Shown: positions 1 to 8,697, counted from the first letter of the stretch. The stretch is DNA of 62,400 nt from Azospirillum brasilense (GCF_003349955.1 NZ_QLKQ01000045.1:1-62400), one strand, 5' to 3'. The notes: generated by a model not told the origin, from the letters alone. Made by a program: numbers and translations.

Positions 1-1
1 C

Positions 2-778
2 CCAACCATCCCCACAACCACCCCCTACGACACGAACGCCCGCCTTGCCGCTGCCGTGGCCCATTTGAATGCGCTGCTGCCGCGCCCGGATCTCGTCCTG
101 ATTACCGGCGACCTCGTCAACGGACCGAAACCCGGCGAGTACGCGGCGCTGTCCGCCCTGCTGGAACCGCTCGCCATTCCCTTCCGCGTGCTGCCGGGCA
201 ACCACGACGACCGCGCGGAACTGCGCCGGACTTTCGCCGACACCGGCTGGATGCCCATGGAGGGTCCCTTCCTCCAGCACGCGGTGGAGGCGTACCCGGT
301 CCGCATCCTGATGCTCGATTCGGTCATCCCCGGTTCGGCGGTGGGTGGCCTGTGCGCCGACCGGCTGTCCTGGCTGGCGGAGCGGCTGGCCGAGCAGCCG
401 GAGCGGCCGACGGTGCTGGCGCTGCACCACCCGCCCTTTGACACCGGGCTGGCCTTCCTGGACACGCTGCGCTGCCTGGAGGGCGCCGATGAGCTGGGCC
501 GGCTGGTGCGCCGACACCCGAACGTCCGGGCCGTGCTGTGCGGCCACACCCACCGCCAGACCGCGGTCGCCTGGAACGGGGCGCACGGCTACGTCGCCCC
601 GTCTGTCGCCTACCAGATCGCCCTGGATCTCGCGCCTGAGCCGCCCTACCGCTGGACGGAGGAACCGTCCGCGCTCGCTCTCCATCAATTCCGACCGGAT
701 GGCACGGTGGTGACGCATCTCAGCGTGATCGGCGACTATCCCGGCAGGGAGTTTTCCCGCAAGGCCAGGAACTCCTGA
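2..778 (+). CDS. Metallophosphoesterase, 5' end cut by window
   Basis: A calcineurin-like metallophosphoesterase of the class III cyclic-nucleotide phosphodiesterase type (CpdA/GpdQ-like). The frame is open to the first base of the window, so the true start and the first metal motif (DxH) lie upstream. GTG at 56 is an internal codon. Visible metal-ligand motifs are GDLVN, GNHDD and GHTH, in family order and spacing. Such enzymes hydrolyse phosphodiesters with a two-metal centre, and the substrate cannot be told from sequence. The gene is convergent with the glycosyltransferase and their coding ends overlap by 43 nt. The family is secure and the physiological substrate is not. Confidence 0.88.
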   Translation, partial: PTIPTTTPYDTNARLAAAVAHLNALLPRPDLVLITGDLVNGPKPGEYAALSALLEPLAIPFRVLPGNHDDRAELRRTFADTGWMPMEGPFLQHAVEAYPVRILMLDSVIPGSAVGGLCADRLSWLAERLAEQPERPTVLALHHPPFDTGLAFLDTLRCLEGADELGRLVRRHPNVRAVLCGHTHRQTAVAWNGAHGYVAPSVAYQIALDLAPEPPYRWTEEPSALALHQFRPDGTVVTHLSVIGDYPGREFSRKARNS

Positions 779-1596
779 AAATTGGCGCAGCGTCCGGCGG
801 ACTGCGCGGCCATGTAGGCGGCGTTCAAGGCGCGCTTGGCGTCCAGGGCTGCGGCGAAACGATGGCGCAGCGCGGCGTCGGCGATCCGCAGCCCGTCGCC
901 GGCCAGGCGGTCGAGCACATGGCGGTAGCAGAGGTCCGCCCGCGTGCCGCTGTCGACGGAGCAGGTGATCGACCCTTCCCGCTGCCGGTATTCGTACAGC
1001 GGCTCCAGAACGAGCGGCAGGCGGCCCAGCCGGTCGAAGACCTGGATGTTGAAGACCACGTCGTCGCAGAAATCGACCCCCTCCTCCCAGCCGGGAACAA
1101 GGTCGCGGCGGACCACGAAGAACATCGGGACAGAGGTCTTCAGGAAAGCCGCCGCATCCAGCGTGGCGGTCCCGGCGCCGGGTGGGAACAAGGTGGAGAG
1201 CGGCGCGCCGTCGCTGTCGCGCACCACCGCCACATTGTCCGCCGCAGCCCCCTGCGCCGCCGCCAGAGGGGCGAGCCGCGCCAGCCGGTCCGGCTCGAAC
1301 CGGTCGTCGGCGTCCAGCGGGGCGATCAGCGGCAGACGGGCGCAGCGCAGCCCGGTGTTGCGCGCCGCCGGGGCGCCGGACCCGACGCGGCCGGTTCCGG
1401 TGAAGGTCAGGCGCGAGTCGGCGATGCCGGCGGCCGCCAGAAGGGCACGGTAGTCGGCGCCGTCGTCGCTGACCACCACCGCTTCCCAGTGGGGAAGGCT
1501 CTGCGCCAGCAGGCTGGACACGGCGCGGACGATGGTGTCCTGCGCCCGGTAGGCCGGAATGATGACCGAGACGCCCCCGCCGCTGCCCTCGCCCAT
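736..1596 (-). CDS. Glycosyltransferase family 2
   Basis: About 286 residues with a GT-A fold start: VSVIIPAYRA near residues 9-18, a VSDDGAD segment near 42-48, and an LDADD metal/nucleotide-sugar motif near 93-97. A later acidic DFCDD stretch sits where family 2 enzymes keep the catalytic base. No membrane segment is visible, so it probably acts in the cytoplasm on a sugar-nucleotide donor for surface polysaccharide or protein glycosylation. The frame stays open upstream to 1815, but homology begins only after the ATG at 1596, so that start was chosen. Acceptor and donor are unknown. It stands alone, facing the upstream phosphoesterase tail to tail. Confidence 0.85.
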   Translation of the reverse strand: MGEGSGGGVSVIIPAYRAQDTIVRAVSSLLAQSLPHWEAVVVSDDGADYRALLAAAGIADSRLTFTGTGRVGSGAPAARNTGLRCARLPLIAPLDADDRFEPDRLARLAPLAAAQGAAADNVAVVRDSDGAPLSTLFPPGAGTATLDAAAFLKTSVPMFFVVRRDLVPGWEEGVDFCDDVVFNIQVFDRLGRLPLVLEPLYEYRQREGSITCSVDSGTRADLCYRHVLDRLAGDGLRIADAALRHRFAAALDAKRALNAAYMAAQSAGRCANFQEFLALRENSLPG

Positions 1597-1857
1597 GCAC
1601 CGCCCTCCGATTGTGCAAAGGGCAGTCTGCCTCTCCTTCCCGATGGTCGGCAAGCGGCGATCCGCACCGATGCGGCCAGCCTGAGCGCGACTATGACGAT
1701 GCGGGGGTGGGATTTGGCGTCGCGGCCCGTTGAACAAGGAACCGATACGGGCTATGTGGAGAAACGAGTGGCGTGGTTCGGTCCCCATCCGACATCCCAG
1801 GCCCCCGCAAGCCAAAGCCCCCCGGTAGACACGCCGACCTCAGGGAGTTCAAAAACG

Positions 1858-2484
1858 ATGGCGCAAGACGGATACACCCGCTTCGACGACGAACCCGAGC
1901 AGGAGCCGGACGAGAAGTCGAAGGAAAGCGCCCCGCCGCCGTTCGCTGCCGTGCAGTCGAACCTGTTCAAGGCGCGCACGGTGCTGATCTTCGGGCAGAT
2001 CGACATGAAGCTGGCGCAGGCCGTCTCGGCCCAACTGCTGGCTCTGTCCCACGAGAGCAACGACGACATCACGGTCGTGGTGAACTCCCCCGGCGGCCAC
2101 GTCGAGGCGGGCGACACCATTCACGACATGATCCGCTTCGTGAAGCCGCGCGTGAAGATGCTGGGCACCGGCTGGGTCGCCAGCGCCGGCTGCCACATCT
2201 TCCTGGCCGCGAAGAAGGAAGACCGCTACTGCCTGCCGAACACCCGCTTCCTGATCCACCAGCCGCTGGGCGGCACCGGTGGCCGGGCGACGGACATCGC
2301 CATCGAGGCGAAGGAAATCATCCGCATGCGTGAGCGGCTGAACCGCATCATCGCGCGCGAGACCGGCCAGCCGGTGGAGAAGGTGTCCAAGGACACCGAC
2401 CGGAACTACTGGATGCTGGCGGACGAAGCCCGCGAGTACGGCATCGTCAGCCACGTCATCGACACCTTCGACGAGCTGAAGTAA
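1858..2484 (+). CDS. clpP: ClpP-family protease subunit with altered triad
   Basis: A 208-residue ClpP homologue, about the normal size, with an acidic N-terminal stretch (residues 9-25) in place of a propeptide. The substrate-strand motif NSPGG (76-80), the nucleophile Ser109 in WVASAG and His134 in LIHQPLGG are present with the usual 25-residue spacing. Forty-nine residues after the histidine, where E. coli ClpP has its catalytic Asp, this protein has Asn183 (TDRNYW). Listeria ClpP1 has the same Asp-to-Asn change. The start at 1858 has a CAGGGAG ribosome site about 10 nt upstream. No clpX or clpA is adjacent, so it is probably a second, regulatory or conditionally active ClpP. Confidence 0.9.
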   Translation: MAQDGYTRFDDEPEQEPDEKSKESAPPPFAAVQSNLFKARTVLIFGQIDMKLAQAVSAQLLALSHESNDDITVVVNSPGGHVEAGDTIHDMIRFVKPRVKMLGTGWVASAGCHIFLAAKKEDRYCLPNTRFLIHQPLGGTGGRATDIAIEAKEIIRMRERLNRIIARETGQPVEKVSKDTDRNYWMLADEAREYGIVSHVIDTFDELK

Positions 2485-2503
2485 GCGGTTCTCCGGAACG
2501 CAC

Positions 2504-2535
2504 AAAGCCCCTCTCCAGCGAGAGGGGCTTTTTTT
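2504..2535 (+). terminator. Rho-independent terminator after clpP
   Basis: A perfect 12-bp stem, AAAGCCCCTCTC (2504-2515) against GAGAGGGGCTTT (2520-2531), with a 4-nt loop and an uninterrupted T run to 2535. It lies 19 nt after the clpP stop and is the clearest terminator in the window. Confidence 0.95.
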
Positions 2536-2581
2536 ATGGCCGCGGCTTGGTCTGAGCGATCAAGCCCGCCGAATCAGCCGT

Positions 2582-2794
2582 TCACACAACGATGTTCAGA
2601 TTCTGTCCGCGCGTGGCCGTCACGTTGCCGCCGGATGAGGGCCCTTCCGAACCACCTTGAAGCAGCGTGGCGATCGCCTGATCCTGCTGCTGCGCGGTCT
2701 GGTTCAGCGTCTTCACGCCGAAATCGATCTGTCCCTGGGCCTGCCGCAAACCGATCGCGGCGCCGAGCGTGGAGGATGAAACATCGAGAGCCAT
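2582..2794 (-). CDS. YjfB-like putative motility protein
   Basis: A 70-residue protein that looks like the YjfB family of putative motility proteins. It has a helical N-terminus, a glutamine-rich middle (QTAQQQDQA) and a C-terminal GQNLNIVV that matches the family's characteristic GQNIDI ending. There is no signal peptide. In other bacteria the family is linked to flagellar regulons, but its biochemical role is not known. The next minus-strand gene upstream (2853-3410) carries a FlaG-like segment, which supports a flagellar association. I infer family membership from the short ending and overall pattern, so confidence is moderate. Confidence 0.65.
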   Translation of the reverse strand: MALDVSSSTLGAAIGLRQAQGQIDFGVKTLNQTAQQQDQAIATLLQGGSEGPSSGGNVTATRGQNLNIVV

Positions 2795-2852
2795 CGAAGG
2801 ATGCCTTCAAAAGAAACAGCCGTGGAACGGAAACCCGCCCGCGCCGTGCCGA

Positions 2853-3410
2853 TCAGATCACCACGTTGACCGAAACGGACCCCGCCGGGGGGGCTGCGGC
2901 CGCATGGGTCGTCATCGGGGTGGAGGCTACCACCGGTGACGTGTGCGCGGAAGCCCCCTGTGACGGGCCGGAACGGCCCCCGCCGGCCCCGGACTGGCCC
3001 GAGGCCCAACGGTGCACGGGGGAACCGTTGGCAGAGGTTCCGCTCGACCCGGCGCCGTTCGGCTGGTCCTGCCCGTCCGAACCGCCGACCAGAAGTTCGA
3101 GCGACGCCTTGCCGCCCTTCCGATCCTTCTGCGCTTCGCGGTACTGCCGCAACGCCGCCTCGGTCGGAATCTGGTCGAGGGTCGCCCCGTCCTCCGGGCT
3201 GCGGAACAGCAGCACCAGCCGCGATGCGTCGGCATCGTAACGGTAGGCGGTCTTCGTGTAGCGTCCGGAGAGGGGTTCGGACTGCCCGGTCACGGGGTCC
3301 TTTGCAGACGGAGTCCCGGTGTCGGCCCCGGTTTCAACAGCCTCGCTGTTGCGGGCCGTCATGAAGGCCAACGGCCTTGCAGCCGTTGCGGTGGCGAGGG
3401 CCACGTTCAT
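2853..3410 (-). CDS. FlaG-like protein with Ser/Gly/Ala-rich tail
   Basis: About 185 residues from ATG 3410; a second possible start is ATG 3362. Residues about 55-90 (YRYDADASRLVLLF, then SPEDG, then DQIPTEAALRQY) resemble the FlaG domain, in which a beta hairpin is followed by an 'IPxExxL' helix. FlaG proteins affect flagellar filament length. The remaining half is low complexity (Gly, Ser, Ala, Pro), probably disordered. The frame is open further upstream to 3635, but that part has no convincing content. It lies 58 nt upstream of the YjfB-like gene on the same strand, so the two are probably co-transcribed. The FlaG assignment is an inference from a short motif. Confidence 0.5.
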   Translation of the reverse strand: MNVALATATAARPLAFMTARNSEAVETGADTGTPSAKDPVTGQSEPLSGRYTKTAYRYDADASRLVLLFRSPEDGATLDQIPTEAALRQYREAQKDRKGGKASLELLVGGSDGQDQPNGAGSSGTSANGSPVHRWASGQSGAGGGRSGPSQGASAHTSPVVASTPMTTHAAAAPPAGSVSVNVVI

Positions 3411-3633
3411 GACATTACACCGATGTGTGGACAATCCAGATGATATATTGCAGCCGCACTCGTGCATTGTAAAGGGTTCGTTCACCTTTTTTCCGGCTAG
3501 TCCGAAGGACGGTTTCCCACAGGCTGTTTGCGGCACCAAGGTTTCGCATTCCAGGACCATTGGGACCGTTCCCCACCCCTTCTCACAGCCGTGACACTTG
3601 CGGAAGGGCGCCAGGGTGCTTAAGCCTGTATGC

Positions 3634-5118
3634 ATGGCTACGATCGCGGAAGCGCTGGCGCTCGCCCTGGAGCACCATCTGGCCGGCCGGCTGGCCGAGG
3701 CCCAGCAGCTCTACCACCGCATCCTGGATGTGGACCCGGAGCAGCCGGACGCCCTGCATTTCCTGGGAGTCCTGGCCGGTCAGGTGGGGGAACAGGCGCT
3801 CGGCCTGCAACTCATCGCCCGCGCCATCGCCCAGCGGCCCGAAGCGGCGGACATGCACGCCAACAGCGGCAACATCCGCCGTTCCTCCGGACAACCGGAG
3901 GCGGCGGTCGAGGATTATCGGCGCGCCGTCGCCCTCCAGCCCGACTTCGCGGAGGCCTGGACCGACATGGCGAACGCCCTGCGCAGCCTGGGCCGCTCCG
4001 CCGGGGCCATCGCCGCCCTGGAGCGCGCCGTCGCCTCCGCCCCCACCCTCACCATCGCGGCGGAACGCCTGGGGGCGCTCCGGCACGAGGAGGGCCGCCT
4101 TCTGGTCGAGCAGGGGCGCGGCACCGAATCCCTCCGACCGCTGGCCCGCGCCGCGGACCTGCTGCCGCTGGACGCCGACGTCGCCTTTCTCTACGGCAAT
4201 GCCCTGTTCGCCATGGGACTGCGGGAGGATTCCACCCTCGCCTACCGCAACGCCCTGGCCATCACGCCGGATTTCCCGTCCGCCGCCTTCAATCTGGGGG
4301 TCGCGCTGGGCGGCGTGGACCGTTTGGACGATTCCGCCCGTGCGCTGGAGCGGGCCGCCCGTCTGGACCCCCGCCATCTCGACGCCATCGACCGGCTGGT
4401 CGTCGCGCTCGCCCTGCTCGGCCGGGACGACGAGGCCGCCGTCTGGGGGGAACGCGCGCTGGACCTGAAGGACCGCACGGCCATGGGCACGGCCCTCGCC
4501 CTGCCCCCGCTGCCCGCCCAGCCACGCGGTGTGGAGCGGCGACGGCGCAACGTCATCGCCTTCAGCCTGTGGAGCGGCCAACCCGCCGGCGCCCACGACC
4601 CGGTGGAGATTCTGCGGCACACCCTGGCGCTGCATCCGGGCTGGACCTGCCGGGTTCATCACGACGGCACGCTTTCCGCCGACCGGTTGGCCGAACTGGC
4701 CGCGACGGGGGCGGACCTCGTCGCGGTGGCCTCCGACGCACCGACCGGCGGCCCCTATTGGCGTCTGGCGGCCGCCGACGATCCCACGGTGGCGCGTTTC
4801 CTCTGCCGGGATTGGGACGCGCCGCCGACCGCCGACAGCAAGGCCGCCGTCGATGCCTGGATCGCCTCCGGCCTGCCCTTCCACGTCCTGCGCGACGGGG
4901 TTCTGCACACGGAGCTGATGTCGGGCGGTCACTGGGGCGGGATTGCCGGGCTGCTGCCCGACCTGCTGCCGCTGGCCGAGCGCCACGCCGCCGCCGAGGC
5001 GGACCGGGCGCAGGATCACCGCTTCCTGCGCCGCATCGTCTGGCCGATGATCCGCGACCGCACGCTGGTCCACGACCGCGCCCACCCCCGGCACGGCCTG
5101 CCCATTCCGAAAGCCTGA
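3634..5118 (+). CDS. TPR protein with glycosyltransferase-like C-terminus
   Basis: About 494 residues. The first 280 or so form tetratricopeptide repeats (recurring A..L...G....A...Y..A....P pattern). Residues from about 310 form a different domain containing FCRDWDAPPT, FHVLRD, LHTELMSGG and HWGG. This C-terminal pattern recurs in bacterial TPR proteins annotated as glycosyltransferase-like; the Arg-Asp pair and the GG-x-WGG segment are its landmarks. A role in polysaccharide or flagellin glycosylation is plausible but unproven. ATG 3634 places the first TPR helix immediately at the start; an upstream in-frame ATG (3598) adds residues without homology. It is monocistronic. Confidence 0.72.
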   Translation: MATIAEALALALEHHLAGRLAEAQQLYHRILDVDPEQPDALHFLGVLAGQVGEQALGLQLIARAIAQRPEAADMHANSGNIRRSSGQPEAAVEDYRRAVALQPDFAEAWTDMANALRSLGRSAGAIAALERAVASAPTLTIAAERLGALRHEEGRLLVEQGRGTESLRPLARAADLLPLDADVAFLYGNALFAMGLREDSTLAYRNALAITPDFPSAAFNLGVALGGVDRLDDSARALERAARLDPRHLDAIDRLVVALALLGRDDEAAVWGERALDLKDRTAMGTALALPPLPAQPRGVERRRRNVIAFSLWSGQPAGAHDPVEILRHTLALHPGWTCRVHHDGTLSADRLAELAATGADLVAVASDAPTGGPYWRLAAADDPTVARFLCRDWDAPPTADSKAAVDAWIASGLPFHVLRDGVLHTELMSGGHWGGIAGLLPDLLPLAERHAAAEADRAQDHRFLRRIVWPMIRDRTLVHDRAHPRHGLPIPKA

Positions 5119-5122
5119 CCGG

Positions 5123-6163
5123 CTACAGAACCTGCTTCGGCAGGGACAGCAACTCCTTGCGGATCTGGCCCATGCTCGGGCGGTTGTCCGGCCCGAAGGC
5201 GATGGGGCGGCACAGATGCATGGCGGTCAGCCCGACCCGCGCGGTCAGCAGCCCGTTGATCACCCCCTGCCCCATTCGGGTGGAGATGGCCGCGGCGATG
5301 GAGCCGCCCAGCGCCTCGACGGCGACATGGTGGGCGCTTTCCGCCACCCCGGCGACGGCGAGGTTGGCGAGCATCCGCCGCAACAGCCGCAGCGACCCGA
5401 CATAGCCGGGCCGCGCGCCGTAGAGCGCCGCGATCTCCCGCACCAGCTTCAGGTTCCGCCACAGCACCACGGCGAGATCGACGACCGCCGCCGGGCTGAG
5501 CGCCGTCGCCACCGCCGTGTCGCGCGAGGCGCGCAGGACGGTCTGGTAGGCGCGGCGGTCCAGCGGTCCCATCACCTCGCGGTCGAGCAGGCGGAGGATC
5601 TCCGCGTCGTCATGGGCGTCGGTCACATGGTCGCGCACCCGCTCCAGCGCGGGCGCCAGATCGGGACGGCCGTCGTAGAGGCGGGTCAACGACCCGGCGA
5701 AGCGGTCGGCGTGGCCCGGCTCCCCGGCCTTCGTCACGATCTCGGTGGACAGGCGCCCGGCCTCGCCGCGCAGCTCCTCGATCCTGCGCAGGCGGCGCAG
5801 CGCGCGCAGTTCGCGCAGCAGCATCGCCAGCGCCGCCCCGCCGGCCACGGTCACGGCGGCGGCCACCAGAACGCCCAGCGCGGCGCTGGTGGCGAAGGCG
5901 CGGTTGAACAGGTCCCAGGTGTCGAAGCCCAGCGCGATCAGCACCAGCGCGGCGACCGACCCGGTCAGCCAGCGGCCGAGCCGGCTGCGCGGACGGCCCT
6001 CCGCCAGCAGGGCGGGAAGACGCTCGGCGGCCGAACCCGCCAGGGGGCCGGCCAAGGGACCGGCAATGATCGCCTCCTCCTCCGCCGCGGGGACGGCGGC
6101 GGCGCGGGTGGGGTCCAGCTCCATCGGCGGGACCCAGTGGCGGTCGCGCGTGCGCTCGCTCAT
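5123..6163 (-). CDS. ycjF: YcjF family membrane protein (TIGR01620/DUF697)
   Basis: A 346-residue inner-membrane protein of the YcjF family. After a polar, Pro/Ala-rich N-terminus there are two adjacent hydrophobic segments (about residues 67-83 and 92-113), then a long helical cytoplasmic domain with the TIGR01620/DUF697 pattern. The start overlaps the ycjX stop by 4 nt (ATGA), so the two are translationally coupled. In E. coli ycjX and ycjF belong to the phage-shock regulon. Here pspA/pspF are not adjacent, which is common in alphaproteobacteria. The molecular function is not established. Confidence 0.88.
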   Translation of the reverse strand: MSERTRDRHWVPPMELDPTRAAAVPAAEEEAIIAGPLAGPLAGSAAERLPALLAEGRPRSRLGRWLTGSVAALVLIALGFDTWDLFNRAFATSAALGVLVAAAVTVAGGAALAMLLRELRALRRLRRIEELRGEAGRLSTEIVTKAGEPGHADRFAGSLTRLYDGRPDLAPALERVRDHVTDAHDDAEILRLLDREVMGPLDRRAYQTVLRASRDTAVATALSPAAVVDLAVVLWRNLKLVREIAALYGARPGYVGSLRLLRRMLANLAVAGVAESAHHVAVEALGGSIAAAISTRMGQGVINGLLTARVGLTAMHLCRPIAFGPDNRPSMGQIRKELLSLPKQVL

Positions 6164-7575
6164 TCCAGATAATCCCCCAGTAGGAACTGCATGGCTTGGT
6201 CCAGCCGGATGTGCGGCAGGCCGCGCGCCTCGCGGGCGAGGTCGGCCGGCGGCTGGAAAGCCATGAAGTTGTAGGGCCGCTCCTGCCCCGGCGGGAAGTC
6301 GGCGTCCTCGGGGATCTCGCCGGGGAACAGCACGGTCGGGCGGTCGCGACCAAGCGGCACGCCGCGCACGCAGCGCAACTGCCGCCCCTCATGCTCGGTC
6401 ACCACCGTCTCGGTGGATTTCAGGGCCGCGATGGCCATGGTCTCCACCTGCGCCCCTTCGAAGCGGATGCCGGCGCGGGCGTCGGACACCAGCCGGTCCA
6501 GCAGATGGCGCAGGCTGTTGTGCTGGTGCGAGGCGACATGGTCGGCCTTGGTCGCGGCGAACAGCACGCGGTCGATCTTCCGGCCCAGCAGCCAGTCCAG
6601 CCAACTGCTGGACCCGTGGCGGAAGGGCTCCAGGCTCAGTTCCAGGGCGCGCTTCATGTCCGCCATGCCCGCCGGGCCGGAGTTCAGCGCCCCCAGCACG
6701 TCGATCAGGACGATCTGCCGGTCGAGCCGGGCGAAATGCTCGGCGAAGAAGCGGCGGACGACCTTGGACTTGTACGCCTCGTAGCGGTCCTCCATCAGCG
6801 CCCACAGGCTGCCGCGGGTGCGCGGACGGTCGCCCGGCAGCGGGCAGAAGGTCAGCAGCGGCGCGTTCGCCATGTCCCCCGGCTCGACGAATCGCCCCGG
6901 CTGGATCAGGCTCAGCAGATTGTCGGAGCGGCGGCAGGCGTGCAGATAGTCGGTGAACAGCGCGGCACCGCGCCGCGCCTGCTCCTCCTCCGCCGGGGCC
7001 GCCGTGTCGATGGTGGCGAGCCAGCCGCGCCAGGACACCGACAGCTCGTCGCGCGGCGCCCGCCCGGCCAGCTCCAGGGTCAGCGCGCTCCATTCCGCGA
7101 AGGACTGGTGGAGCAGAGGCAGGTCGAGCAGCCATTCGCCGGGATAGTCGACGATGTCGAGATTCAGCGTGGCGACCGGCTGCACCGTGCGCTTCAGAAC
7201 CGCGTTCGGGCGGTAGCGCATGGACAGGCGGAGCTGGCTGATGCCGCGCGTTTCGGTCGGCCAATGGGGCGCCGGACCGGCCAGCTCGGCCAGCCGCTGC
7301 TCGACCTCGAAACGGGGAACCTGGGCGTCGGGCTGGGGGCGCAGGCGCGACGCCTGGAAGCGGCCGGAGGACACCACGTCGAGGAAGGGAAGCCGCCCGG
7401 CCTTCAGCAGGTTGTCGACCAGCGAGGTGACGAACACGGTCTTGCCGGCCCGCCGCAGCCCGGTGACGCCGAGACGGACGTCCTGTTCCAGGATGCCGCC
7501 GGAAACGAGATCGCCGGCCCGCCCCAACAGGCGCGAGCCGGCGTCGTACAGGTCGTTGAAAATGGGCACGCGCAC
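6160..7575 (-). CDS. ycjX: YcjX-like P-loop NTPase (DUF463)
   Basis: A 471-residue protein with the DUF463 pattern. A Walker A motif GLRRAGKT lies near residues 38-45, close to the N-terminus, and NLDIVDYPGEW supplies the DxxG-type switch. IDVLGALN and AATKADH resemble GTPase base-recognition segments. The family is a remote GTPase relative linked to envelope stress and partnered with YcjF, which follows directly with a 4-nt overlap. Length agrees with the family. The gene begins 81 nt after the era stop on the same strand, so read-through from the era operon is possible. Confidence 0.9.
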   Translation of the reverse strand: MRVPIFNDLYDAGSRLLGRAGDLVSGGILEQDVRLGVTGLRRAGKTVFVTSLVDNLLKAGRLPFLDVVSSGRFQASRLRPQPDAQVPRFEVEQRLAELAGPAPHWPTETRGISQLRLSMRYRPNAVLKRTVQPVATLNLDIVDYPGEWLLDLPLLHQSFAEWSALTLELAGRAPRDELSVSWRGWLATIDTAAPAEEEQARRGAALFTDYLHACRRSDNLLSLIQPGRFVEPGDMANAPLLTFCPLPGDRPRTRGSLWALMEDRYEAYKSKVVRRFFAEHFARLDRQIVLIDVLGALNSGPAGMADMKRALELSLEPFRHGSSSWLDWLLGRKIDRVLFAATKADHVASHQHNSLRHLLDRLVSDARAGIRFEGAQVETMAIAALKSTETVVTEHEGRQLRCVRGVPLGRDRPTVLFPGEIPEDADFPPGQERPYNFMAFQPPADLAREARGLPHIRLDQAMQFLLGDYLE

Positions 7576-7656
7576 GGTCAGACGGTCCGTGTGGGGGAAA
7601 GGATCGCCCCTCTATATGGGGGACCGTCCGCCCACGCCTATACCCTGACCGGTGCT

Positions 7657-8697
7657 TTAGGACGCCCCGAAGTCGAGGTTCCAGGCCTCGTAGCGCTCCG
7701 GATCGTTCTCCCAATCCTCGCGCACCTTGACGAACAGCATCAGGTGGACACGCTGCTCCAGCATTTCCTCCAGCTCGGTGCGGGCGGCCTGACCCAGCGC
7801 CTTGATGCGGGTGCCCTGCTTGCCGAGCACGATGGCCTTCTGGCTGTCGCGCTGGACATACACGACCTGGGAGATCTTGACCGACCCGTTCTCGAACTCC
7901 TCCCACTGCTCGGTCTCGACCGTCGCCGCGTAGGGAAGTTCCTGGTGAAGCTGCTGGAACAGCTTCTCACGGGTGATCTCCGCCGCCAGGAGGCGCATCG
8001 GCATGTCGGAGATCTGGTCCTCCGGGTAATGCCAAGGGCCTTCCGGCATGCGGGCGGCCAGGAAGCCGCGCAGATGCTCCACCCCGTCGCCGGTCGAGGC
8101 GGACAGCATGAAGATGTCGGTGAAGATGCCTTCCTGGTTGAAGCTGTCGGCGAGGCCCAGCAGCTTCTCGCGCGGCACGAGGTCGATCTTGTTCAGGATC
8201 AGGATCGCCTTGCGCCCCTGCTCCTTCAGCCGGGCGATGATGCCAAGCGTGTCCTGGTCGATGCTGCGGCGCGACACGTCGAACAGCAGGCCGACCAGAT
8301 CGGCGTCCTCCGCCCCCTGCCAGGCCGCCGCCACCATGGCGCGGTCCAGCCGGCGCTTCGGCTTGAAGATGCCCGGCGTGTCGACGAAGATGATCTGGCT
8401 GTCGCCGGCGATGGTGATGCCGAGCACGCGCGTGCGGGTGGTCTGCACCTTGGAGCTGACGATCGACACCTTGGAGCCGACCATCGCGTTCAGCAGGGTC
8501 GATTTGCCGGCGTTCGGCGCGCCGACCAGGGCAACGAAGCCGCAGCGCGGGTTTTCGGGCACATAGGCAGCCTCTTCGGCGCCTTCTTCGGCACCAGTGT
8601 CGGCACCCTCGTCCACGCTCTCGCTCACGCCCTCGTCCACGCTCTCGTCCTTACCGTCGAAATCGTCGTCTTCAAACTTGTCGCGGCCGTCAGTCAT
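7657..8697 (-). CDS. era: GTPase Era with acidic N-terminal extension
   Basis: Ribosome-assembly GTPase that binds the 3' end of 16S rRNA. G-domain motifs are present: GAPNAGKST (about residues 59-67), TTRTR switch, DTPG, and NKID. The C-terminal KH domain includes VLGKQGTRIKALG. At 346 residues it is about 45 longer than E. coli Era because of an N-terminal extension made almost entirely of Asp, Glu, Ser, Val and Gly. The DNA for that extension is built of short repeats (about 8610-8655). The start overlaps the end of rnc by 8 nt, the normal rnc-era arrangement. Essential in most bacteria. Confidence 0.97.
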   Translation of the reverse strand: MTDGRDKFEDDDFDGKDESVDEGVSESVDEGADTGAEEGAEEAAYVPENPRCGFVALVGAPNAGKSTLLNAMVGSKVSIVSSKVQTTRTRVLGITIAGDSQIIFVDTPGIFKPKRRLDRAMVAAAWQGAEDADLVGLLFDVSRRSIDQDTLGIIARLKEQGRKAILILNKIDLVPREKLLGLADSFNQEGIFTDIFMLSASTGDGVEHLRGFLAARMPEGPWHYPEDQISDMPMRLLAAEITREKLFQQLHQELPYAATVETEQWEEFENGSVKISQVVYVQRDSQKAIVLGKQGTRIKALGQAARTELEEMLEQRVHLMLFVKVREDWENDPERYEAWNLDFGAS

